From: Setaria digitata
Taxonomy: Eukaryota > Nematoda > Chromadorea > Rhabditida > Setariidae
Reading direction: 5' to 3'
NCBI GenBank assembly: GCA_003640385.1
Contig: RCAB01000047.1
Span: forward strand, 62,001-126,000
Length of the DNA stretch: 64,000 nucleotides
The translations under genes and the position numbers were made by a program. The notes below the pieces were generated by a model. That model was not told the DNA's origin and made no database searches. It saw only the letters and a program-made list of their open reading frames with translations. How positions within the stretch are numbered: position 1 is the first letter of the stretch; the number at the start of each line of letters is the position of its first letter. Of this stretch, positions 53,414 to 64,000 are shown piece by piece.

Positions 53414-56400
53414 TTAGAACTTCCAAGCAGGTCTCTTGGAGTCATCTTTGTTAGCCGAAATCAAACCAGCAGTTGACGAAGTTGCTTCTTTTTTCGAACG
53501 TGATGATGACATCTGATGCCCAGGTGAGCTTCGCCTATGCTCTTCAGTCGATGGAAGTCGTTCAGAATCCGGGTACAGTAGACTTCTAAAAAAGCTTTTA
53601 GTGCAAGCTGTTTCATCCGTTATTTAAAATGTGCAGAATATCTCATCCCGAACGATAAATCAGGAATTCAGAGTAATTTCAACTCATTAAAAATATTTTA
53701 TAGTTTAATCGACTTGAACCTTTTGTCATCTTTGTGCCTCACTAGATCAACAGTGGGTGATTTTGACTTCGTTAAACTGCGTTCATACAACCGAATAGAA
53801 TGGCCGGGTGATTTTGGCCTTGGTATACTGGTTACGCAATGACTGGAATGAGCAGTTATCAAATGCAAGAAGTGAAATTAAATGCTACGAAATTTAGTTC
53901 ATGCGCGAGGTCAAAAAGAAATAACTGAGAATATTCAAAGTTTATTTTTTGATTTGGAAATACGGTCAGAACAATTGCAGCAGTAAATAATGAACAAAAT
54001 TAATTAGCAAAATAACTAACTTGGTTTTATCCTTCCCACTATTTTCTTTTTCTGTCTTTCTCTTCCCTTTTACCGGTTCTTGCGCATCTGTACCTTTCGG
54101 ACTACTTTTTGCTTCCTGCTGCGTTTTAGTTAGTAAGTCTTGTAAATTACTTGTAACTGTTTGATTTTTGGAACCGTCACCGGCCGTGAAACTGTGCTGA
54201 AGATATTTACTGTTATATTGAACCTACTAATTAATTGGAGTTAATTAAAAAAAAAGAAGCGATCGAATTCAAAACGGGGACAGTGCATTATTACATTGAA
54301 GTTAGTAAATAATTGGACTTGAAAGAGAAAATAAATTAATTCGAATTTATTTATCATGAAAATATAAATTTTTATAAATTAATATAAAGAAATTTTTTCT
54401 ATAAATTTTTCTGTTTTCTAGAATTTTAAAAAGGCAAGCAAGCATAATGCTTTTAGCTATGGTGAACAAACGGATGGAGATGAATCCTACATCACTACTT
54501 GTTCGAATTCCAATGTTAGCAAAATGATCGGTTCGCCGAAATGACCACTAAAGTTTGCAACCCGAACAGCTCTCCCCTTCTTCATTTCAGTGATAGTGAA
54601 AATATTATTATTGAAAAACGACAAACCGATCTGTTTTTCTTGCCGTCTGTATCGAACTCTTGCAAAATCTCCAAGGCTTTTTGCAATTCAGATATGAGTG
54701 CATCTTTTTCCTAAATCCTTTTCAGTTTAATGAAAAATGGACAAAATTTAAATATTTCAGCTGCGAAACGATCACTAACTTTGCATTTTTCAGAAATTTT
54801 AGATATATCAATAATTTCAATCATTCATATACAGAAGATTGAAATAATAAGCAACTGCACAAATACTATCTTACTTCAAGTGCATTTTGCAAGTGCTGCA
54901 CTTGTTCATTCAGTTCCAAATCTCCTTTCATCACTTTTATTTCATTCTCAGGAGCAGCACTCGTTTGTATTCCATGTGAACCAGCTTCTGGCCTGCAAAA
55001 TCACAAATCATTGATGAAAAAGCTTTATCATATTAAATTTTTTTAAACCTAAGCTATCGACAATTCCAACCGCCTACAAATTTTCAAAATATTTGCAAAA
55101 TATGTCATAGAAGAAAAGAAATTTTATAAGAAAGAACCCAAACTTAGTTGTGAGTTGTTGCCGAAGTTTCTGATATTTGATAGTCAATTCCGCTTCATGT
55201 TTTTTCATCGCCTCAATCGTTTTTTCATGTTCCTTGTTCAGGTTAATAATTTTCTTCTCAAGAATCTGAGCTTGTTGATTTTCTCGTTTTCTGATAAAAT
55301 TTACAATAGCGGGAATTCATAATATCGTCAGATCAGGATAATTTTTGAGTTCTTTTTAATGTCGTTTTGTTAATGACCGATTTTTCAAATTAAATTAATT
55401 TTTCACCTGAGATATTCATCTGTTTTTTTGCTAAAATTCTTGATTTCCAGATTTTTTTTTTCAAGTTCATTTTGCACTGCATTCAGCTCATCCGTTAATT
55501 TCTTATTCTTATCTGATAGCTCACTGATTTGTTTTGTTTTCTGACCACAATCACTTTGCAGCATTTTCATATTTGCTTCCATTTCTTTGTTCTGAAAATC
55601 CGTACTTAATTCACCTCACATCGACGCGTTTTTTGAAATTCTAGAACTGAGGAAATTAAGACAATATCATCTAAATATTATAAAAAAATCTATTCTTGCA
55701 ATTATGATTCCAACAAGTCGTCAGTTACAGTGAAGTTACAAAAAAAAAAAAACCTTTTTTACCAACCAACCTTGTTTTTGGCTTCCTTGATTTTCACTTC
55801 ATACTTGGATGTTACTTTTAACGTTTCTTCCTCAATTCGTTCCTCTAATTCCACTTGAAATTCTTCTACAAATTGGCAATTAATAATTTAATAATTAAAT
55901 GATAATGATGGTGGCAAATCGAGTAGGAGCAACACACCAATGACAATACCCTGGTAATATCAATATCACAGTCAAAAAATTAGATTTTTGAGTCTAAGTG
56001 AAAAAAAAAATGGAAAAGTGATACATGGAGACCAATTTAGTGGTGTTGCAAACTTTTGGATATAATATACGAAAGCAAATTAAATTTTATGAAATTTCGA
56101 ATTACACAATAAAATTAAAACTTTCGGAACTTTGTTTTGACGAATAAGTTATCTTGATCACTTGATCACTTGACGTACGTTCTTGAATGGTGAATGAAAT
56201 CTTTCCATACCTCGTAAGCGTCTCTTATCAGCTTCTAAGGCTTCTGTACATTGACGTTTTAGACTATCCTCTTCAGTCACCTTTTGCATCATATAGGATC
56301 TCTTAAAACTTTTGCTTTACTTTCAAAAGTTGAAATACTGAAAAAAAAAAAAAAATTATACCGAGAAAGTTGTTGCACGAATTTTTCGAAAATCCCGAGA

Positions 56401-59400
56401 ACAACATCTTGCTGCTGTACTAAGGAGCAATTAATTATCTACTTTTTAAAAGGATGACGAGTCTTCCGAAGATTTTGGATGGTTTGGGAATAACTAACTG
56501 GAAATATTTTGTTATATATGTTAAATAGGTCGAAATAAGATAATTTCAATAGTTGCTTACATCAGCGAATAAATTTGTTAAAGAGAATCATACAAAAATA
56601 GCATACCACTTCTTCGCCATTGTCATCACCATTTTCATTTTGAATATTCGAATCCTTCAATTGATTCACTAATTTTTCATTTTCAGACTTTAATTCCATT
56701 AAATTTTCTTTCAAAGTTGCTACATTTTCTCGTTCAGCTAAGAGCTTGGCAATCTAGAACATACGCGAGACATTGATTCTAAAGGAAGAAAGTGAAGAAA
56801 GATGAAAATGATTAAAAAAAAGAATTGATAATCTTTCAGTATTACCTCAGCTTTCAACTTGTTCACTTCCTCTTCCCTTTTTAAATATGCATCTGAATTC
56901 ATTAGTTGGAATCTGCAATGTAAAATTAAATCCATTAATGCACCTCATAAAGTTCTAAAAGCAGTTATTTGACTAAAAAGGATGGCATTTAAAGCAGAAT
57001 TTTTTTTCATTTTATAACAACTCACTTAATTTCATCCTTGATAACTGATAAGTCATCATCAGTTACGGCATTTTGATGTTCGTATTGTTCTAATTTTTTT
57101 ATTTCCATTTCTTTCTTATTCAGTAGTTCTTTATATTTTTCCACTTCTTTTTTCATTTGGTCACTCTCATCAATTAATTGCTTAATTTTTCGCACTGTTC
57201 CATTATCGCTATCCTGAAAATTTAAAAATCCATTAATCTTACAAGTTCATGTATGCATTTATTTAGAATTTATTCAAATTCGACTCAATTTCCAGAAGAT
57301 AGGTCTGTGAATGAAAGAATAGTTCATACTTTTTAACAATCCGGTTTATTCTATCACAAACTGAATTGCAAATTTTAAATTTGTTTTTACTATTTCTGAA
57401 GTGTTGCAAGATGTCGCAAGTCAATATTTGAAGATAATTAGTGAGAAATGTAAGCGACTGAAAAAACATACACTATTATTTTCCGTCAAAAGGTCAAGTT
57501 TACGTTTCAGCGTATCAACTTCAGTTATTAGGGTGCGGTTTTCTTCTTTAACATTAGACAACTCCTGAAGCTCGATATACTAAAAATTAGAATTCTTCAG
57601 CTGATTATTGCTTGTTTGGTAAAAGGAAACCCTGGGTCAAAATTCTTTTTTTGCATAAATTTTAATTTCTGTTCTAGTGCAATGAAAAAATGAAATTTCA
57701 ATTTGATCAATGCAAGTAGTGGAGAAGTACCTTCTCAACATTTCGTTTACTGTTGCTTTCCAGATGGTCCTTCAAAGTGTTGTACTGCGACTCAAGCTCA
57801 TTCAATTTCGAACTGAATTCTTTTTTCATCGCATATTCACGTTCTTCTGCTTGACGACGCTCTCTCTCTAACAGGCCTTCGTAGTGTTCCTTTGTAGATT
57901 CTTTTTCCTTTGTAACTGATTCCAGAACCTACATATTAAACATTTTACACTTCAGAACAGAAAAGAGAGATTCGTTGGGAAATTAGAATCCAGAAACGAT
58001 GACGTGATGCCATTTACAGTTTAATGAAGTAATTGAAATCTGTTGTTGCATGCCTAGTGAGTTGTATTTTAATTTGTCAAATAAAAAAATAGTTTGGATA
58101 TCGTCAAAATTGGCTTGAAGGTAAAGCTGACCGCCTCGAGAGCATTTACTTGCGAATTCTGCAATTTAGTTTGACTTTCGCTTTGACTTTGCAAATTTTC
58201 TCGTTCTTTTTCCAAAAATTCAACTTTATTTTTCAGTGCTTTTACTTCAGCTTGCAAATCTCGAATGAATGCTTCCAGTTTACTTTTTGCCGTCTCCACA
58301 ATATTCAGTAAATCTGCAATTTATTCATCTACCACAAATTATTTCTCTTTCGATCTTTTCCTCCCTTCTACAATGAAAGATACCGAAAGTTATTACTAGA
58401 TTTGCGTTGTAGTTCTTCTTCCTGTTGCCGATATTGTTGTTTGGCCTCTTGGAGTTCAATTTCTACTTGTGAAAGCTTTCTTAATGAGTCGTTCGTTTCG
58501 TTGCGAGCTTCCTCAAGCTGAAAGAATGTGGAAGATAACAATTATTAATACTATTTAAATAAATTGTTCAGAATATTTGGATGATGAAATTTCCATTGGT
58601 AATGGGATGATTTTCTGGACAACAAATAAATCTGATCAGAGTCGAATATTTCTGGTGCTGATTGAATAAAACAATATGCTCATTTAGAAGCAAAAAATCA
58701 AGTTTTGAGAAGCACATTTAACTTAAAGGGTACAAGTTGCAGGTACCTCTTTCGAAATAGCTGCAACTTCTGCTTCCTTTACTTGCAATCTTTTCTCCAG
58801 TGCTGTTACTTCATTCTTGCATGTTGCAAGCTCTTCTCTACTTCGTTTTGTCTGATCTTGCAACTCCTGCAGACGATCGTGGAATTCATCTTGTCTGTAG
58901 AAATAAGCATATTCATATATAGCAGGTGAATATGAATTGAATTCAAGCCTCCAAATGACTCAGTTTCGGCAATACGAGCCTTTATAATATGTGAATGGAT
59001 ACTAAATGTATGCAGTTCAACTTCTCTAAACAATTTTTTCTGGAAATTTGCAAACTAGAACCAGAATCCGTTGTATCAGAAGTGGATAGTACCTTGCTAA
59101 AAGTTCCTCCTTGAGAGCTTCTTCATGATCTCGTAACGCTTCCAGTTCTTTTGAATACAGCATTTTAGCCGCTGTTAATTCCGTTTCGTACAAACTTTGT
59201 GCTCTTCGAAGTTTCATTTCAAATGTTTCTCCCAGTCGTTCTTTTTCAGCTTTCAAGCTTTTTCGTTCTTCCTCAAGTCGTTGAATTTCGATCATATATC
59301 TGTAACAGATGGTTTGTTTACTACGTGAGAAAAAAAGGTTAAGGATCGAAACATTGAATCTAGTATCTTTTTTTTTTTTATAAAAACTTCTGATGATACT

Positions 59401-61130
59401 CACCATCCTAAATTCTCCATACTCCAAACAGTAATAGCGACTTTTTTGGTTCAAACTATCTAACAACCTACTTCTGTTCCAGATTGAGTAGTTGTGACTC
59501 AGAAAAACGCTGTTCCAATAATTGGATTTCTTTTTGATGTTCTTGACGCAACTTTTCAAGCGCTTGTTCTTTTTCTCGCTCAAATTTGTCCTAGATTAAA
59601 CTGGGTTCAAGATTGTATCCAACTTTAGGATAGAAGCTTACAAAATCAAAACACTTAATTTTGTCATTTATTTTTCTGCAAATTTCTACGAAGAATGAAT
59701 TAATGGTTTATGTTTTGAAAGAAGGATTTTGTAAATTTTTGAATGAAATTATTCCTAAGAAGGGCTAAAGAATATGAGTGTACTTGTAAAGCTTGAAAGC
59801 TTTTCATTCGAGCTTCAAAATCCTTTTTAGCTCCAAGAACTTCTTCACTAAGAGCTATGATTCTACTAGAATATTCTGCTTCCAGCTTTCTTTCTCTTTC
59901 TGCTACTCGTTCTCTATATTCGCTGCAATAAATATGATTTTGCCAGTAGTAATTCTCATTTGTTCACAATAAAAGATAAAAATAGTTTTTTTTTTTTACT
60001 AAATTGCTTTAAACTTCTTTTAATTAGTGTGAAATATTTAGAAAAAAAGATCCATTCGCTTTACCTAAATGTCCCCATGACATTGTACTTCTGTCTTTCA
60101 TATTCAGCAACCGTATCTTCCAGTGTTTGTATTTTTTTCTTCAGTTCGCTTTCTCGCCCTCGAGGTGCAGCTGAAGTAAAGTCTTCTTTTTGTAAATAAA
60201 GAGAACTTAGGAAAAGTTACACATCAACAGTTCATTCTAGCGCCTTGAATCCCTGAAATTTCATTGTAGACTGCTAAATTTTCCGTTAGTTTCTTGAAAA
60301 AAATAAAAAAATAAAAAATAAATGCAACGTTTCATAATTAGTTTTCTCTACCGTTCCTTAAAAAGTGCATCTTTATTCTGTTCTTCACAAAAGAAAAAAA
60401 GGCTTTACTAGAAGAAGCCACTTTGAGGATCGAGAATAGCTTTGTCGGCTCCTCCGCACTGCTCCCCTGATTATTATTATTATTACAACCTTGTGCATTA
60501 GGTGGTGCTGGCCAAGCAATGATGTCAGGTCGGGAATCTCTGATTACATTAGCCTGAGGTGAACAGTTACCGCATACTTCCGTACTGCAATTGATCACAG
60601 TTCATTTGTTGGAAATAAGGTGTTACTGATATTAATACTGGTTAATTATTTGTGCATGGACACATAGATAACGAATCGAAATTGCCATAATTCATAAGAA
60701 TGAACAATACTGAACAACATAAATTAAGAATCATAGCACAGAAATACTACAACTCACTTTCATTCTACTTCGCTTTCCCTACCTTAATTTGCTGTTTGAA
60801 AAACATCATATAAGTACCTTTCATTTTCATTTAGGTTTTGGAAACCAACTCTAATGACCCGAGGAATTCTGTCCACACTTGAGAATACTGTAATTAAATT
60901 TAAACTTCCACACGAAAATTATAAAATTTATGTTAACATGATTTTGATAAATGAACCTGGTCTCAAGTGGCTGAGGTGATTTGCTTTTATGCTGTGGTGA
61001 TCGGGTACCATTGCTGGAGATATGAGGTGATACGGACTGAAGACGGCTACTTGGAGAACATTCCTCAAATTCATCCGACAGATAACCTAACTGAACAAAA
61101 CTGATATCTTTCGTTTTACTCCACGGAACA
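53414..61130 (-). CDS. FAM184-like coiled-coil protein
   Basis: Long coiled-coil protein of poorly known role; FAM184A/B are its vertebrate relatives. Recognised coding exons run from 61130 through about 60888, 60583, 60170, 59922, 59593, 59300, 58895, 58520, 58310, 57930, 57570, 57217, 56916, 56755, 56290, 55870, 55595, 55295, 54990, 54720 and 54192 to the last exon, 53585-53414. The FAM184 domain order is visible: ELKKKIQTLEDTVAEYERQK, then ALSEEVLGAKKDFEARMKSF, then EKEQALEKLRQEHQKEIQ, then EEERKSLKAEKERL, then KLRRAQSLYETELTAAK. A Ser/Pro/Asn-rich segment precedes it (RSPQHKSKSPQP; five Asn at about 60475) and replaces the usual N-terminus. The tail is Lys/Ser-rich and ends SKRPAWKF. The first coding exon is unresolved: an ATG exon at 61563-61540 does not match phase. 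Several internal boundaries are approximate. Confidence 0.75.
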
Positions 61131-64000
61131 CTATAGAAAATGAAAGCAACTCATAATCGTATCATCTATAGATCTGCCATGGCAGGCAAGAAGAGTGATA
61201 ATTGTTAAAGTCCAGCAATTCCTCATTTATTGATTTCGATATCATTTGAGAAGTTAGGTCTTGTTTGAACCTTCCTAGTTCATTCGTGAACTACGCGTGT
61301 ATAAATTCAAGTGATTATTTTCCATTGCCTTATTATTATCAATTGGATGATGAAAGGAAAAAAAAGAGTTAATAAGTTGCTACCATTTAAAAAAAGCTAT
61401 CAAAAATGAAATCATTTTTTTTTTTTTAGAAAAATTTTGCGCCTAACAGAAGCGAAATTAAATATTTTTGCAACAGAAGAGAAAGAAAAGTTAGAGTTTG
61501 CACGTGAGATAATGCACTTTTTTAAAGCTTAAAGCTTACCATTTCGCGAAAACTTTCAGTCATACTGAATAATGCGTCATTCACAATATTGGCAATCTTC
61601 TCTAGACTGCTTTAATAACAGTACCATAGCATCACGAGAACTGTTCAAAAGTTGATTATCAGTGTTTTGTAGATTCTATATTTAATTTACTATAATGACT
61701 AGAATGAAATCAAATTGGTGTGATCGTGTTGAAAACGGCTCATTCTGTTTCACTATTCGAAGTTTCCAGCACTTTTTTCACGTCGATTCTCTCTGGAAAA
61801 CTTTTCCTGTAATAACATTTTATCACTGTACTCAAATAAATCAAAATGTGTGGGATAGTAAATTAAGTTCTGACTTAAAATTTCAATTTTGCTCTATCGT
61901 ATTTTTTGCCTTGTAAATGAAATTTTGAAGCGATCAGAATATTTCGGGAAAATTTAGCGAAGCATCAATCTAACTGAAATTCGTTTTAATTCATGAACTG
62001 AATAGGATAGGTCCTGTGATTTACTCCACCTAAATAAGTCATGCATAAAAATGTCATATTGCAATAATTGTCGCGAAGATATGTTTGAAAAAGTGGAACA
62101 GAGGTGATGGATTACAAAAGCCATGCTTATACTTCTTGCTAGCGCACATTGCCTTTCTAGTTTAATCGTGTCGTTTAACAAGTAGATATATCTTAGTATA
62201 CTTGATATAAAGGTGGAAAGGACCTGAAAACGGAATGGTGTAGTTTGAAATGAAATCTGAAATTAGAAAAATAAGCTCATGCGGGCATCTTTGTAATATG
62301 TGTATTAATAAATGCAATCTTGAAAAAAAAAGGTTGCTTCTTAGATTATAAAGAAAATGGAATTAAATAAGTCATGGGAATTTTACGTTATTTCGCTTTT
62401 TCTCTCCTTTTGTCATCAAGAGAATCAAAGATGACGAAGTAGATAGTGATAACAATCCCATTAGTAATAATCATAGAAACAAAAAATGAATCATGAAATA
62501 TCAAGATCTCAATTTGAGATAATGAAGTTGCAGAAAAAAAAATATTGTTTATTTAAGTGGTGATAATAGGGTTTAGTGAAATGTCAAAACATTTGAGATT
62601 TTTGGAAAGATGTGGAGACAGTTGGACTAGATCGATTCAGAACAAAACAATTGCAGGGGCGAGCGTTAGTTAGAACCTCAGGTACTTCAGCAAAACAGCT
62701 TATCAACTCTTAAGTCATTGATAATGATCTGTAGAATCGGATGAACTGTGTAATGTAGAGGAAATGTTTATTGGTAGTAAATAATTACAATGATAATAGT
62801 TATATCAAACGTCACGAGGAAGACAGGAAAATAGTGATTGCGAGAGGTCTGATCCGATGTGAGAGGGAAGATTAAATTGGCTAACTTCGAGGGATAACAT
62901 TCTGTTGTGCTTTTCCCGTGCATCTAACGAACTTTCCCCATTATCTATAGCAGTTTATCTATGTCATCAGTAAAATCAGTCTCGAAGAGGCCGCGATGTT
63001 CTTGTTCTTGCCAATTCATATGCATTTCTTAGAACATTCTGATCCTTCATCTTCAAATATTAGTTAGTAAAGTACGAAAGAGACGAAAAGCAGACAGACG
63101 TACTGACAGACAATTATCATTAAGGTGTATTCCGTATCGCCTGTTCGTATCAATTCAATGAAATTCCTTCAAAAACTTATATTAACTAATCAAATTATCA
63201 GCCAAGAATCTTTGAATCAATTCTTCACACTAATAAGCTCCTAGTATAAAAAGTAAAAAGGACATAAGAATATGCAAATTTACCATTTTGCGTCACTTCT
63301 CATTTCATGTTAGGTTATTCAGAAAATTCAAGAAATGCAAAATTTATCTGTAGAATTTCGAAATCACTTCATTTATTTTCATTTACCAGTCCTTATTTAC
63401 TTGTTTACTTCATTCTCTTCAAATATAATTCTTTCTAAACCGTGAATTCATCAATACGATTTGGGTTGCATGGAAGCTTTTTTAATCAAACTGAAACACC
63501 GATCCCGAATATATTATAAATCTATAGCAATATTTTTTGATCCTATATATAAGAAAAATAAGTTATACTCTGTTCAGTAATATCTCATATTGTTTATAAA
63601 ATCCAAGTAACGTGAAACCATATTCATATTCGGTCCTCATGTTTTCATAAGGTGTATTAGATTACTGTATCTGTAAGCACTGAATTCTGGATATGGTTAT
63701 TACATTAGAAAGTGGGCTCAGATGCAGAACAAATTATAAAGTATTATGCTCAGTGGAATGTGATAATTTAATTGTATGTTGGTAGTAAAAGGAAAAAGGA
63801 AAGGTACTTTAGGGTATATGCCCTGACATGATATCATCTATATAAGCTTTGTTACCTTCTTCTCGAATCAGTGGAAATGTTTTGCATGGATTCTGGGGAT
63901 GAATCTGGACGGTTCTCTTTGTTCGGTTTTTAACACATTTATTAATCTTTTTCTTACTGATTTAAAGCACTGTGAATTGATAGTAATGCTATATGATTTT
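61131..64000. other. Right end, no supported gene
   Basis: Probably contains the unresolved 5' end of the FAM184-like gene (candidate first exon 61563-61540 with a good GTAAGC donor but mismatched phase). Beyond about 61600 I see only short open frames and AT-rich DNA. Confidence 0.5.

Noticed and set aside
61540..61563. ATG exon with GTAAGC donor proposed as FAM184 exon 1
   Set aside because: It ends in phase 0, while the next recognised exon (61130) needs two preceding bases; joining gives a stop after four codons.

Overview
This window is nuclear DNA from a nematode. It is very AT-rich, with many A/T homopolymer runs. Genes are split into many short exons by introns that mostly begin GT and end TTTCAG or TTTTAG. 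The best-preserved proteins align with animal families that have known nematode orthologues. The large introns and gene spacing look more like a clade III (filarial-type) parasite than Caenorhabditis; that placement is inference, since no species marker is visible. I see no rRNA, tRNA, CRISPR array, transposase or viral gene.

Layout, left to right. A FAM20/Fam20C-type secretory-pathway kinase (-, 193-4601; 13 exons giving one continuous 523-residue frame) is followed by about 15.8 kb with no gene I can support. Next come Miro, the mitochondrial Rho GTPase (+, 20455-25101; 16 exons, 633 aa), and eEF2 kinase (+, 27013-33051; 17 exons, 714 aa). eEF2K converges on an FBF1/DYF-19-like ciliary coiled-coil gene (-, 34242-38300), with two adjacent hairpins between their 3' ends. 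The FBF1-like gene shares a roughly 0.67 kb divergent promoter region with an unrecognised Ig-domain single-pass membrane protein (+, 38974-41224; 11 exons, 458 aa). That gene converges on a sideroflexin (-, 42522-45240; 7 exons, 325 aa), with a possible short gene and a decayed duplication between them. After a 3.5 kb gap come an N-terminal RASSF (RASSF7/8 type; -, 48726-52113; 9 exons, 363 aa) and a FAM184-like coiled-coil gene (-, 53414 to about 61130, 5' end unresolved). The right end is empty.

The genes do not form an operon or pathway. Two act at mitochondria (Miro, sideroflexin), one is predicted at the cilium base (FBF1), one in the Golgi lumen (FAM20), one in translation control (eEF2K) and one in RAS-association/junction signalling (RASSF). 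Exon boundaries were read by hand from splice signals, phase continuity and family conservation. For six genes the summed exon length is an exact multiple of three with no internal stop. The FBF1 and FAM184 models are partly approximate.

The most unusual signals are at least three GC-AG introns that the reading frames require, the paired hairpins between convergent genes, the orphan Ig membrane protein, two short decayed duplications that look exon-like, and upstream ORFs directly before the eEF2 kinase start. I found no clearly new multi-gene system.
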